This document shows, one piece after another, positions 30,157-38,450 of a stretch of DNA of 64,000 nt (position 1 is the first letter of the stretch; every line of letters begins with the position of its first letter). Source of the stretch: Sphingomonas lutea (GTDB lineage: Bacteria; Pseudomonadota; Alphaproteobacteria; Sphingomonadales; Sphingomonadaceae). The DNA lies in assembly GCF_014396785.1 (NCBI RefSeq), contig NZ_CP060718.1:950501-1014500 (forward strand). The letters run 5' to 3'. A program made the translations under genes and the position numbers. The notes beneath the pieces were generated by a model. It had not been told where the DNA came from and ran no database searches. It saw only the letters and a list, made by a program, of their open reading frames with translations.

Positions 30157-30707
30157 CTGCGGAAAATGCCTTCACCGCCTTGACCATGACCGCTCAATGC
30201 GGCGGTCCGAGCCTACTTCCCTGCCCGGAAGCCATGGTCATGAGTAAGGATCAGGAAGCTTGCCTGCACGTCGATCGCGATATGTATCTCGCTCGTTGCA
30301 AGCGCCAATGGGAGCAGGATCACTATTACCCGGCTGCCGGGTACGCGGTCCTTTTTTGCACGTACAACAAACTGCCGCTCCCAGCCTGGCTCGCAGACGT
30401 TGTGAATCAAGCGATGCTTACCGCCTTCGAGCATGGCGGGAGAACAACAAATCGGCGCCAGGGTGGCTACACGCGGCAGGCACGGAGGCTGGAGGTTCAT
30501 CGGCACCGGTGGGCGACCGTGAGGATGTACAAACAGCAAGAGATGACGGACGAGGAAGCCTTTGAGCGCGCCTCGAAAGACCTCAGAGGAAGTGCGGCCC
30601 AAGGTGAGCCGAGACAAGTTGAACAAAGCTACCGCAGAATTCAACGGCAGCAGCGAGATCTAGTACGGTTTAATCAAGGAAATAAGGGAGCCAGAACAGT
30701 TCGGTAG
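30153..30707 (+). CDS. Island protein of unknown function
   Basis: 184 residues. The ATG at 30153 overlaps the integrase stop (ATGA). MVMSK near residue 28 could be an alternative start with GGAAG-like bases before it. The protein is basic towards the C-terminus, with tryptophan and tyrosine in WEQDHYYPAAGYAVLFCTYN and a coil-like tail (VEQSYRRIQRQQRDLVRF). No family recognised; the coupling suggests a role with the recombinase. Confidence 0.6.
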   Translation: MTAENAFTALTMTAQCGGPSLLPCPEAMVMSKDQEACLHVDRDMYLARCKRQWEQDHYYPAAGYAVLFCTYNKLPLPAWLADVVNQAMLTAFEHGGRTTNRRQGGYTRQARRLEVHRHRWATVRMYKQQEMTDEEAFERASKDLRGSAAQGEPRQVEQSYRRIQRQQRDLVRFNQGNKGARTVR

Positions 30708-30753
30708 ATGCGCGTATGTCCTCCGCCGTTCCATTTGTTCGGAGACGGCCACA

Positions 30754-30939
30754 ATGTACCGACTGCTTCGGCTGAATGCTGTTAAGGAGATCACCGGTCT
30801 TTCGAGATCGTCGATCTACGCTGACCTCACTTTCCCGCGACCGGTTAAGATCGGCGAACGCGCCGTGGCGTGGGTCGAGGACGAAATAGGGGCGTGGATC
30901 TCCGATCGCATTGCGGGGCGCGACGAGAAACAGCAATGA
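30754..30939 (+). CDS. AlpA-family DNA-binding protein (excisionase-like)
   Basis: 61 residues. A MerR/AlpA winged helix is visible: RLNAVKEITGLSRSSIYADL, then TFPRPVKIGERAVAWVEDEI. It is three or four residues shorter between the recognition helix and TFPRPVK than usual AlpA proteins. AlpA-type proteins control integrase genes or act as directionality factors in P4-like elements. The stop overlaps the next gene as ATGA. Confidence 0.82.
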   Translation: MYRLLRLNAVKEITGLSRSSIYADLTFPRPVKIGERAVAWVEDEIGAWISDRIAGRDEKQQ

Positions 30940-31358
30940 GCGGCCAACGCCCCCGCAAGTCGCTTCGCGACTCAATTGATGCAATGTGCCGTGAGTGCTG
31001 CGCGCGCGACGCGGGTTCGAATTGGCGTGAGCACGTCGCTGTCTGCTCGTGCTCGTCTTGCCCGCTGTGGCCGGTGCGTCCGCTATGCGCCAACGCGTCC
31101 GCCTGGATGAAAACGCGTGATCCGGCGAACGCACCACGCGAGTGGTTCGCAATGTCGCGTGAAACCGCGCTCGCCCAGATGCGAAACATCCACACAGATG
31201 CCCCAGGAAGGGGCAAGACAGCGATCCTAGGACACTGCGAGGAGCCGAAAGTAGCGGTTTGCTTTCCTGTGACGACGGTGCGCCAGGACCGCGATGTAGG
31301 CTACGTCGAAGGAACTCTAGCCACTGACGAGCAGCGGAAGCGTCGTGGCGAGGCGTAG
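30936..31358 (+). CDS. Cysteine-cluster (zinc-binding type) island protein
   Basis: 140 residues from ATG 30936, overlapping the AlpA stop. The segment IDAMCRECCARDAGSNWREH followed by VCSCSSCPLWPVRP has paired cysteines like a zinc-binding family found in phages and integrative elements. The remainder is less structured. Function is unknown. It overlaps the following gene by 14 bases. Confidence 0.65.
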   Translation: MSGQRPRKSLRDSIDAMCRECCARDAGSNWREHVAVCSCSSCPLWPVRPLCANASAWMKTRDPANAPREWFAMSRETALAQMRNIHTDAPGRGKTAILGHCEEPKVAVCFPVTTVRQDRDVGYVEGTLATDEQRKRRGEA

Positions 31359-31995
31359 GCCGCTAGCAGATCACCGGGCTGACACACGCGGCTGTGCGCT
31401 CAGCGGTCTGCCTCATGCCGTCGCTGACTCGGCGGCGTACTTGTCGCTAAACCCCTTCGAGCGTGCTGTGCTGGGCGAGATTCTTAGGCGGTTCAACGGC
31501 TATAACAACGGATCGATCGGGATCAGTTACGAGCAGATCGGTGATCGCCTTAAGGGGCAGAACAAGTCTCGGCCCAATAATGCTCGAATTGCAGCGGCAA
31601 TCGTACGGCTGATTGATCGGGGCCTCGTCGGCGACCCAGAGCCTGAATCATGGATGCAGCGTCGCGCGCGGGAGTATCGGCTGACTTTCATCACGAGCGG
31701 GAAGGCTCCACCGTTCAAATGCGCGACCAATGAATACCTACGCTGGGAACCCAGCCACGGAAAAATCGGCGGTGACGGTGCGTCACCAGAGAGGTGCTTC
31801 CGTAGTGACCCTCGATCACCAAGCCTACTTTCGTTTGGTGACGCACGGTCACCCCCACCTTCAAAAAACGGCAGTTTCACGTCGGTCGAAAATCCGTCCC
31901 CTGGTGACAGAGCGTCATTGCTTATAAGTAAGCCATACACGGGCCTCAAAAGCACTGCAGCGCATGACCCGCAGCCGCCCGTCAATTCCATTTAG
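31345..31995 (+). CDS. Winged-helix replication-type island protein
   Basis: 216 residues from GTG at 31345. Residues about 30-110 (YLSLNPFERAVLGEILRRFN, then GISYEQIGDRL and AAAIVRLIDRGLV) look like a winged-helix DNA-binding domain of the kind found in plasmid or phage replication proteins. The C-terminal 80 residues are serine/proline-rich and low in structure. The last 24 codons correspond to a 70-base repeat whose second copy lies at 40553. It closes the integrase-side gene run. Function is inferred only from the fold-like pattern and position. Confidence 0.6.
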   Translation: MARRRPLADHRADTRGCALSGLPHAVADSAAYLSLNPFERAVLGEILRRFNGYNNGSIGISYEQIGDRLKGQNKSRPNNARIAAAIVRLIDRGLVGDPEPESWMQRRAREYRLTFITSGKAPPFKCATNEYLRWEPSHGKIGGDGASPERCFRSDPRSPSLLSFGDARSPPPSKNGSFTSVENPSPGDRASLLISKPYTGLKSTAAHDPQPPVNSI

Positions 31996-31997
31996 CG
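31928..31997. repeat. Diverged 70-base direct repeat, copy A
   Basis: GTAAGCCATACACGGGCCTC onward matches 40553-40623 at roughly 80 percent by eye. In copy A it is the 3' end of the winged-helix gene (KSTAAHDPQPPVNS). The two copies enclose about 8.6 kb of cargo. Confidence 0.7.
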
Positions 31998-32067
31998 AAC
32001 GCGAACGCGCTGCGCCACAGCTGGCCGAGAGACAACGATAATCGCTCCATGTAGCCGCGCGCTGCGG

Positions 32068-32415
32068 TTACAGGCAGCTCTCGACCGCACTCCGCATCCC
32101 CTTTCCATAGCCGTCGAGAGCGTTTCCCCAAACCCGCACCGCACCGCCCTGAATATGCGCCGTAAAGTGTGGCTGGTTAGCGGTGACGCGAACAATGAAC
32201 GCCGAGTCTATCTCGTAGATCGACGGGGAAGATGGGCCGCGTTCGCTCATTTTGTAGGCGATGCAGTTGGCCAATTCCTTGTCAGGCTTGGCGCTGGAAT
32301 AGGTAGCACTTGGCATTTTCTCTATTTGGAGAGCTTGTGCGGTCATCAGCAGAATGAGCATTACATAGCCCCGTTTTCGTCGTCCCTTCGGCAATTCCGT
32401 GTCGGTCGCTTTCAT
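32068..32415 (-). CDS. Small exported protein of unknown function
   Basis: 115 residues from ATG 32415 (MKATDTELPKGRRKRGYVML). A hydrophobic stretch (VMLILLMTAQALQ) after basic residues suggests export or anchoring; starting at MLILLM gives a shorter signal peptide. The C-terminal domain contains CIAYKMSERGPSSPSIYEID and GNALDGYGKGMRSAVESCL, with two cysteines that could pair. No known family. It is on the same strand as the next secreted gene, with a perfect 26-base palindrome between. Confidence 0.55.
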   Translation of the reverse strand: MKATDTELPKGRRKRGYVMLILLMTAQALQIEKMPSATYSSAKPDKELANCIAYKMSERGPSSPSIYEIDSAFIVRVTANQPHFTAHIQGGAVRVWGNALDGYGKGMRSAVESCL

Positions 32416-32532
32416 CGGCAACTCGGAATAGTTGCCCGTGCGCTTAGGCTTGCCCCGATGAGCCTTCAACCTGATCGCCACTCCGGCAGCTTCGCTGAAA
32501 AGCACCCTGCGCTGGATGAGCTGGAGCACAAA

Positions 32533-32558
32533 CTCGCGCGCGTGCGCACGCGCGCGAG
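32533..32558. repeat. Perfect 26-base alternating-GC palindrome (R1)
   Basis: CTCGCGCGCGTGCGCACGCG onward reads the same on both strands over 26 bases and follows CACAAA. It is one of five related sequences in the island (32527, 33099, 35971, 40624, 41924). Confidence 0.8.
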
Positions 32559-32639
32559 ACGAGTGTCCGCTTTAGGCGCATCGTCGGAAATTTGAGGCCG
32601 CGCGGATGCGCTGCGTCCATCTGAGGGGGGTATTCTTCC

Positions 32640-33005
32640 TTACTGCTCCAAGCCAAGAACTTCCAGCATCTCGTCGCTTAGATTGTCGGTGTTGGTGATG
32701 CATATGACCTTATCGGCAGTAAGGCGGCTACGCGACAGCCCAACGGTGCGCTCCTCTAGAGACGCGGAAAGCCCGATGTTGAACGCTACGGAGACGCTGG
32801 GACGGTTTGAACAAGCGCCCGCGACGTACCACGTTTCGTCTTGGAGTTCCCCAGTGAGACCCGTAACGAGGCCAACCTCCATGTCGGCCCGCAGGGTGGC
32901 TGCCGCACCCTCTTTGACTTCAATAGCCGCGTCTATGGATTGGGCCGACGCTGGCGAGCTGACCGCCAGCAAGGATGCAAGACACCAGGCGCGAACGATG
33001 GTCAT
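32640..33005 (-). CDS. Small secreted protein of unknown function
   Basis: 121 residues. ATG 33005 gives a signal peptide (MTIVRAWCLASLLAVSSPASA). AGGAGG stands directly against the ATG with no spacer, which is unusual and leaves the true start slightly open. The mature part has one cysteine pair (ACSNRPSV and DKVICITNT), suggesting a small disulfide-bonded beta domain. No family recognised. Divergent from the secreted gene at 33320. Confidence 0.55.
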   Translation of the reverse strand: MTIVRAWCLASLLAVSSPASAQSIDAAIEVKEGAAATLRADMEVGLVTGLTGELQDETWYVAGACSNRPSVSVAFNIGLSASLEERTVGLSRSRLTADKVICITNTDNLSDEMLEVLGLEQ

Positions 33006-33319
33006 CCTCCTTGGCGATGGTATGGCTGCCTGTCCTCCTGCACCACCGATCATAACTTGATGTCCCCTTTCCGCCGTCGAGCGGAGAGCAACTTTAACAC
33101 AAACTCGCGCGCACGCACGCGCCCGCGCGAGTTTCCCGTGCAGCTTACCTGGAGCCGACCTCCCGGGCGGGTCCGCTTGAGCGACTTGCTGGCAGTAGCC
33201 GACGGGAGCGGCTTCGGTTCCTTGGCGGCGGCATCGCTCGTCGCGTTCGCCTCCCAGTTTCCCAGCCTTGACGAGCCTGAAAATGCCATCAGAAGGGAGT
33301 CCGGTTGAAGGAGGGCGAG
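33006..33319. other. Intergenic region with palindrome R2
   Basis: No gene supported. It contains AAACTCGCGCG at 33101-33111 facing CGCGCGAGTTT at 33124-33134, the second GC-palindrome copy, and lies between two divergent secreted genes, so promoters are likely here. The plus-strand gene is preceded by AAGGAGGG. Confidence 0.6.
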
Positions 33320-33952
33320 TTGCGTAGGGGAGTAGCCCTAGCATTGGCTATCGTCGTAAGTGCCAGCGCTTCTGCGGCGCCGACCGTCTTCATATCAGAA
33401 GGTCGTGGAGAAGCTTGGTGGAATGCATCAAGCGCAAAGGGCCGCGTCACAGGTCGAGTGGCTGGCGGCGTTACCGTAGCCGGACTTACGAAGCACATTG
33501 AAGAGACGGAAACTTACCACACTTACAAGATCTGCGCGCTGACCGAGGTGCAAAACGACACCTACGTCGGCGTCGATCCATCGACGCAGGATAGCATCTC
33601 AGCGACGCTGCCGTCAGTCCGATGGCGGGTACAAGCGCGCACTCCGGACGGTCGCCGCGTCGTCGCACAAAGCGTCCTCTATGAAGATTGTGATGATGCG
33701 GACAACCGGGGTGCTGCAGTCCTGGTTACCGATGTTAAAACATCGGACATTTTGCTTTTTAGACCAATGGGGCCTGGCGAGAGGAATGGAGCCTCCGTAC
33801 CGATCTGGACGGCGTTCCTGAACAGGCCTGAAGGCAAAGGCCCTGATGTTCCTCTATTCAGCTTCTCTTCCTGTACGGAGTGCGGCGCCGAAACTGCCGT
33901 TTACTACGACGTGACCAGGAAGAAGATGTACACTGAATACAACGGCCACTAG
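33320..33952 (+). CDS. Secreted protein of unknown function
   Basis: 210 residues from TTG at 33320, chosen because AAGGAGGG stands four to five bases before it and it gives a signal peptide (RRGVALALAIVVSASASAAP). The mature protein has scattered cysteines (YKICALTEV, YEDCDDAD, SSCTECGAET) and looks like a globular extracytoplasmic domain. No recognised family. It ends about 60 bases before the end of the convergent lipoprotein gene. Confidence 0.6.
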   Translation: MRRGVALALAIVVSASASAAPTVFISEGRGEAWWNASSAKGRVTGRVAGGVTVAGLTKHIEETETYHTYKICALTEVQNDTYVGVDPSTQDSISATLPSVRWRVQARTPDGRRVVAQSVLYEDCDDADNRGAAVLVTDVKTSDILLFRPMGPGERNGASVPIWTAFLNRPEGKGPDVPLFSFSSCTECGAETAVYYDVTRKKMYTEYNGH

Positions 33953-34013
33953 CGGCGGGCGATCCGATTGTGCCAGCATGTTGTGGCAACAGCTGGCTGG
34001 CCGATCAGTTGAG

Positions 34014-34751
34014 CTAATTCGGCTCAGGCTTATCTGACGAAGTTTCTTCGCCAGGCTGCTGCTGTGGCGGCAGCACCTGATCAAGCGATTGCGAGCTTGG
34101 ATCGGTTTCAGAAGGGGCGGGCCGCTGTTGAAGCTCTCGGTCCGGCTGTGGACGTACAGGCATGCCCTCTTCGTCAACCAGGACCGTCGCAGAGTTATCA
34201 AGGGTCCCATCGATGTTGTGGCCCACTGACACATTGGCGGCAGGCTGCTCGTCTATCGCCCCAGAATCGGCCAGCGGTGGCCGGTAAACTGACGATCTTG
34301 ATGCAAACTCACAGCGCTTGCTCCAGTGCTGATCGAATAGGGTCTGCAAGGCTGCGGTACCGCGCTGCTCTTCGGCACCATTGCAGGCCGATAACTGAGT
34401 GGAAATGCTTGCGTACTCATTGCCTGTAAGCGCCCGGCAGGAGTCTTCGGCACTAAGAAGGTCGGCAAAGTTGAACTCGGGATCGAGCTGGGCTTCTTGG
34501 CCATCGAGCTGCACGACGAAGCGAGTGAACCCCACGAACCCGCCCATGCGGTTCTTACCGTTGATCTCCCCGCAGACGTATTGCCCGCGTACTTGAACAT
34601 TTCTAAATTGAGCAGACGAGGGATCGAGCAGCAGCTTTGCAACAGCACGCTTAGCTCGCTCTGCTCGATACTCTTTTGATCCTGGCAGGAATTCGCACGC
34701 GGTCAGCGCGACACCTACCATACCGGCTAAGACGAGACGGCGTGGTCGCAC
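34014..34751 (-). CDS. Island lipoprotein of unknown function
   Basis: About 245 residues from GTG 34751 with GGGAGCGG upstream; GTG 34766 would add five residues. The N-terminus (VRPRRLVLAGMVGVALTAC) has a clear lipobox. A small domain follows: LLLDPSSAQFRNVQVRGQYV then CGEINGKNRMGGFVGFTRFV, a pattern seen in other short periplasmic proteins. The C-terminal 70 residues are acidic, glutamine/proline-rich and probably disordered. It is just downstream of a membrane protein gene and likely cotranscribed. Confidence 0.7.
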   Translation of the reverse strand: MRPRRLVLAGMVGVALTACEFLPGSKEYRAERAKRAVAKLLLDPSSAQFRNVQVRGQYVCGEINGKNRMGGFVGFTRFVVQLDGQEAQLDPEFNFADLLSAEDSCRALTGNEYASISTQLSACNGAEEQRGTAALQTLFDQHWSKRCEFASRSSVYRPPLADSGAIDEQPAANVSVGHNIDGTLDNSATVLVDEEGMPVRPQPDRELQQRPAPSETDPSSQSLDQVLPPQQQPGEETSSDKPEPN

Positions 34752-34772
34752 TGCACCCGCTCCCACTGCCTG

Positions 34773-35792
34773 TTAGGCAGCCACCTCCTCTGTTGTCGAT
34801 AGGAGGCGCTCGCCCGCTAGCTTCCTTTGATGCCGCTCAATCGCAATCAGGAGGAAAAAGAACATAAGCACGAGGAAGGCACCCAAGATCTGTAGAGCCG
34901 TCATAAGCGAAAGCTGTCCCTCCGCGATGCCGCTCAAAATGCTCTGGCGGTCTGCCTCCGCTTTCGAGGCGTTCGCGTTACGGCGTTGCTCCAACAGCTC
35001 GAAAAAGCGGTCCTGAAACGCCCTAAAGATTTGGGTGTGCGACTGCGTGCCCTCTGGATACTGCATAGTCGTGATCGTCTCGGTATAGGGGACCTCGACA
35101 GCTCGCTGAGCGGGGCAGCCCATCGGCGTCTCGTACCAGTTTTCGCACGCGGTGCTGGTGGAGTCCCATCCTTGCTGCATCGTTGTTCTACTTCTTTGGA
35201 CCCGTTCCTTCACGGGAACCTTTCGCGCAGCCTGGTAGCGTTTGAGCCGCTGGATCGTATCGGGTTTCGCAGCCGCTTCGGTCATGACGGTTAGAAGTGT
35301 TTCAAGGTCTTTGCGATCATTATCAAAGTTAAGCTCACCCTTGCGAATGGCCTCTTGCCGAGCCGCCGTATTGACGTAGGCGCCGTCGAATTCAGCCTTC
35401 GAAAGCTGCTTGTCCTCGCGCTGTCGGTATGGCTCGAAGGCGGACCTGTACAAAGAGTAATATCGGTCCACGAAAGACGAATAGAACGCGTTTTGAGAGG
35501 GGTTCACTCGCGGGCCGTTCGCCGTTTTCGAAGGACTTGTTTGAGTCGTCGGCATTTGAGCGTCCGTCAACTCGTCGGGTGCGACCACCGCCTCCTCCTC
35601 GACAACCGACTCGGGCGACTTGCTGATTTTGTAAGCACTCGAGGCGGCCAGCCATGCGGCATAGACAAGCAGCAGCGTGGCAATCACCAAGATGACGGCG
35701 CGCAAGACGCGTAGGTAGAAGCTCTCGGCCTTGTCCAAAATCGCAGCGGCACGGCTGCGCGACCACCCGCGCGGTTCGTCGTACGCGTTCAT
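34773..35792 (-). CDS. Membrane protein with large extracytoplasmic domain
   Basis: 339 residues from ATG 35792 (MNAYDEPRGWSRSRAAAILD). One TM helix near residues 30-55 (VILVIATLLLVYAAWLAASS), a long domain of about 220 residues with VKERVQRSRTTMQQGWD and a cysteine pair in CENWYETPMGCPAQ, and a second TM near the C-terminus (ALQILGAFLVLMFFFLLIAI). No family recognised. Its stop is 7 bases before the first possible start (34766) of the lipoprotein gene, so they probably form an envelope pair. Confidence 0.65.
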   Translation of the reverse strand: MNAYDEPRGWSRSRAAAILDKAESFYLRVLRAVILVIATLLLVYAAWLAASSAYKISKSPESVVEEEAVVAPDELTDAQMPTTQTSPSKTANGPRVNPSQNAFYSSFVDRYYSLYRSAFEPYRQREDKQLSKAEFDGAYVNTAARQEAIRKGELNFDNDRKDLETLLTVMTEAAAKPDTIQRLKRYQAARKVPVKERVQRSRTTMQQGWDSTSTACENWYETPMGCPAQRAVEVPYTETITTMQYPEGTQSHTQIFRAFQDRFFELLEQRRNANASKAEADRQSILSGIAEGQLSLMTALQILGAFLVLMFFFLLIAIERHQRKLAGERLLSTTEEVAA

Positions 35793-36454
35793 GACCAATC
35801 CCCGCGAAACGCCCTCGCGTCCGCGGGAGATATCCTGCAACGTACCAATCGAAAGTCAATGACCTAAGGCCGGGAGACCTTTCGCGCGGGCCGTATTGGA
35901 CGCGACGTCGGCAACCTGTTCGAGCCGACTTTAGCCGAACAAGCAAACCGCCTGGCCGTCGGACTATGGGACAAAGTCGCACGCACGCGGACGCGCGCAA
36001 GGCCATCGCAAGGCAGGGCAGCAGATCAATGGTCTGGTGCCCTCATCTCTATTTACTCTGTAAGCAGCACGACCAACTCGCCCTTAGGTATCAACCATAG
36101 GTAGCCAACCCGGCAAAAACACCCTTTTTTCAGCTCAAGCGCACGCCGCGGTCCAAGCCCCCGGCGGGGTGGACTTTGAAGAGGATCTCACACGCGAGAG
36201 AGATCGTCGCCTAGTTCGAGAGCGTCCGAGCAGTCGAGTGGCTAGTCCCCTCTTCAACCGGGAAATGTCTGCTTTGGGTGGAAAGCAGACATTAGCCTTT
36301 TCTGCCTCGGAGGAACCTCGCTGACGTCTTGTAGTTACACTGCGAAGCCCAACGTTCTACTCGCGTCTCGCGAGTGCGAGTTGACCGGGGTGGGCTGAGT
36401 GGCGGTCCAGCGAAATGTTCGTTGGGCCGCTTCTCGTTTTCGGGGCGAGGCCGA
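35793..36454. other. Long non-coding island stretch
   Basis: No gene with good support on either strand. It holds a degenerate copy of the GC palindrome near 35971-36001, two AGGTA words at 36086 and 36099, and the perfect inverted repeat at 36264-36293. Its size is unusual for this otherwise compact genome. Confidence 0.5.
36264..36293. repeat. AATGTCTGCTTT palindrome
   Basis: AATGTCTGCTTT (36264-36275) and AAAGCAGACATT (36282-36293) form a perfect 12-base stem with loop GGGTGG. A half copy, GGGTCGAAAGCAGACGT, occurs at about 37755-37773. I recall this unit as a common intergenic repeat in sphingomonads. Confidence 0.7.
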
Positions 36455-36685
36455 ATGTCGCGACAGTCGAGGGAGGAAAACTCGTTTTCGGACAGATATC
36501 GCGCCGAGCGCGAGCGCTTCGTCAAACGGCACGACCCTGAAGAATGCCGGAGGCGTGCGGCGCTGGACCTTGAAAACGCGAAGAACGCCACATCTGAAAA
36601 CCAGCGGCGAGTGCTCGAAGCAAGTGCCCAACAGTGGCTTTCGCGAGCACGGCTACTCGACCGCCTGAAGGACAGTTTGGATTGA
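36455..36685 (+). CDS. Small coiled protein, sphingomonad type
   Basis: 76 residues from ATG 36455, preceded by GCGAGG. Highly charged and helical: RYRAERERFVKRHDPEECRR then NAKNATSENQRRVLEASAQQ and WLSRARLLDRLKD. The late tryptophan with SRARLL resembles short proteins repeated in sphingomonad genomes. Function unknown. It is convergent with the small gene at 36699. Confidence 0.55.
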   Translation: MSRQSREENSFSDRYRAERERFVKRHDPEECRRRAALDLENAKNATSENQRRVLEASAQQWLSRARLLDRLKDSLD

Positions 36686-36698
36686 CGCGAGCCGCACG

Positions 36699-36854
36699 TC
36701 AGTTGGGGTGGCGTGGACCGTTGTCCTGCTGGCTACGGCGCAGCATCTCATCGGTGCGCCTGAGTAGCGCGTCGCAGTCCTCGATTGCGCGCCGACACTG
36801 ACGGCTTGCTTCGCTAAGGCTGGCCGCCTTGGGCTCTTCGGGTTTGCTCGCCAT
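36699..36854 (-). CDS. Very small charged protein
   Basis: 51 residues. ATG 36854 is preceded by TTTTGAGG at workable spacing. The sequence starts MASKPEEPKAASLSEASRQC and continues as a charged helix (RRAIEDCDALLRRTDEMLRR). Codon use and ribosome site support it moderately; no family recognised. Confidence 0.45.
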   Translation of the reverse strand: MASKPEEPKAASLSEASRQCRRAIEDCDALLRRTDEMLRRSQQDNGPRHPN

Positions 36855-37151
36855 GCTGCCTCAAAAGAGCGGCCCCGCGCACCGGAGGATACGCGGAGCC
36901 GATGGAACAGCCAAACCGCAACCGGGGGGATTGGAAACGGATGGTAAGGCCGGAAACGGATTCACCGCAGCTCGGTTCCGACGCCGGGAAGCGGACGAAG
37001 ACCTCATCTTCGTCGGGGCTGACAAAAAGGGTTGTTTTTTAAATGGTTAGGGAAATCACGGTTTGAGGGGTATGGTGTGTCATCGCCAGTCGATTCGGCA
37101 TGCTGGCGACTGAGAGACATTCGTCGCGCTCCCGTCAGAAGCGGGGCAACG

Positions 37152-37436
37152 ATGAGCTACTATCGTCTCTACTTTATGAGCAGTTTTTCCGGCCACATCG
37201 AAGGCTTCGAAGAGTTCGACGCAGAAGATGACGCGCAGGCCGTGAAACTGGCGGAGACCAGGCAGGGCGCACTCGGTATGGAGCTTTGGTGCTTGCACCG
37301 AAGGGTCCGACAGTTTGCTGCTCTCGATCTAGCCTCCCAGCTTCTCGAACAGAGGCACAAGCTCAAAGAAGTGAAGCACCAGCTTGAGACCGAACTACCC
37401 GATGACGTTAGTCGACCAGAGAACCGGAAGGCCTAG
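37152..37436 (+). CDS. Conserved small protein, sphingomonad type
   Basis: 94 residues from ATG 37152. The start MSYYRLYFMSSFSGHIEGFE, then EFDAEDDAQAVKLAE and MELWCLHRRVRQF, is a pattern I recognise from many short sphingomonad proteins of unknown function. The tail is a coiled region (LLEQRHKLKEVKHQL). The upstream in-frame extension is unlikely to be coding. Confidence 0.7.
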   Translation: MSYYRLYFMSSFSGHIEGFEEFDAEDDAQAVKLAETRQGALGMELWCLHRRVRQFAALDLASQLLEQRHKLKEVKHQLETELPDDVSRPENRKA

Positions 37437-37507
37437 CAAGCGTTCTTCTGGACGCCATTTTCATAGACGTCCGAGTGTCGGTTGCTCCGCGTTCAAAGGA
37501 GTGACCC

Positions 37508-37747
37508 ATGCCCCGCTTTTTCTTTCACCTGCACAACGCAGTGAACGTTCATGATGACGTAGGCCGAGAACTTCCGTCGCTTGAAGCCGCGCAAGCTGAA
37601 GCCACGCTCGCTTGCCGCGCTCTCATGGCCGAGGACGTTCGCACCGAGGGCCAGATCACCCTCAGTCATCGGATCGACATCCATGGTGAGGACGGCCAGT
37701 TGAAGCTCGCCCTACCATTCCGTGCTTGCGTCGAGATACGTCCGTAA
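37508..37747 (+). CDS. DUF6894-like small protein
   Basis: 79 residues, ATG 37508 after AGGAGTG. Begins MPRFFFHLHNAVNVHDDVGR and continues LPSLEAAQAEATLACRALMA, the layout of the DUF6894 family (R-[YF]-F-H-x-x-x ... D-x-x-G ... A...A). A chromosomal relative outside the island is at 42786. Function unknown. Confidence 0.75.
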   Translation: MPRFFFHLHNAVNVHDDVGRELPSLEAAQAEATLACRALMAEDVRTEGQITLSHRIDIHGEDGQLKLALPFRACVEIRP

Positions 37748-37866
37748 GGTCCGGAATGGGTCGAAAGCAGACGTCAGCCGGGCCCGGTCTATGATCGACA
37801 CGCAACCGCGGCGCACGGTGATCGGGCTAGAGCATCATGACGATGCCGAAGCTTTCAAGCGCGAGT

Positions 37867-38124
37867 TTATTTAGCGCGTTCGGCGAGCAGGATGTTCGTG
37901 CGACGCAGCCGGATACAGAGATCATACAGGCGCCCGCCAATTTCGTGTAGCATGGCAAGGCCCCCTGCGACGCCCAGTGCGATCAGCCATCTGGTGTCTT
38001 CAACCCAGTTCGCGACAGCGAAAGGCGCGGCTACATAAACCGGCATCAGCCAGGTTTGATACGCAGAACCAATTTTGTGCTCGTCCTCAGGCATGCTGGC
38101 CGGTCCGACTGTATGTAGTGTCAT
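37867..38124 (-). CDS. Small membrane protein
   Basis: 85 residues from ATG 38124. Two hydrophobic stretches (LMPVYVAAPFAVANW and LIALGVAGGLAMLHEIGG) suggest membrane insertion. No family recognised. A GGGGG run lies about 6 bases before the ATG. Confidence 0.5.
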   Translation of the reverse strand: MTLHTVGPASMPEDEHKIGSAYQTWLMPVYVAAPFAVANWVEDTRWLIALGVAGGLAMLHEIGGRLYDLCIRLRRTNILLAERAK

Positions 38125-38158
38125 GAGGAGCCCCCTGTCTAAGAGAGCCGTATCTTAT

Positions 38159-38383
38159 CTATCGAGCCGCGGGCGGCGACAACACTGCGAGCTTTGCCCC
38201 TTTCCTCCCGCACAGGGAGCACTTTAGACGGATTTGAATTTCAGCAAGGGTTCCCGTGCCTAGTTGCTTAGCAACCTCGAAACCGTCCAGCGTTTTTGCG
38301 TTGCCGCACCCGTCGCATTCGATCCGCAAGGCGCATTTGAAGCGGACTAGATCGGCGGACGTGCGGACGTGCTTTGTCGACAT
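38159..38383 (-). CDS. Small zinc-finger-like protein
   Basis: 74 residues. Two CxxC pairs, ECDGCGNAKT and KCSLCGRKGA, are spaced like a zinc ribbon. The second, with GRKGAKLAVL, is a pattern I know from short sphingomonad proteins. It may bind nucleic acid or another protein; this is inference. Confidence 0.65.
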   Translation of the reverse strand: MSTKHVRTSADLVRFKCALRIECDGCGNAKTLDGFEVAKQLGTGTLAEIQIRLKCSLCGRKGAKLAVLSPPAAR

Positions 38384-38450
38384 CCCTCGCCGCTAGCGCG
38401 GTGAGAACGACTCGGGAACATCGGAGTGAGCAAAGACGGAGAAGCAGCAA

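Noticed and set aside
31527..31991. Minus-strand open frame whose start resembles one at 40628 (ELTG.CGSC.AVLLR)
   Set aside because: The likeness comes from the shared 70-bp DNA repeat; the plus strand at the first site is the winged-helix gene and the minus frame lacks a ribosome site and structure.
32527..33134. GC-rich repeats considered as a CRISPR array
   Set aside because: Copies are far apart, unevenly spaced and palindromic, with genes between them; no cas genes are present.
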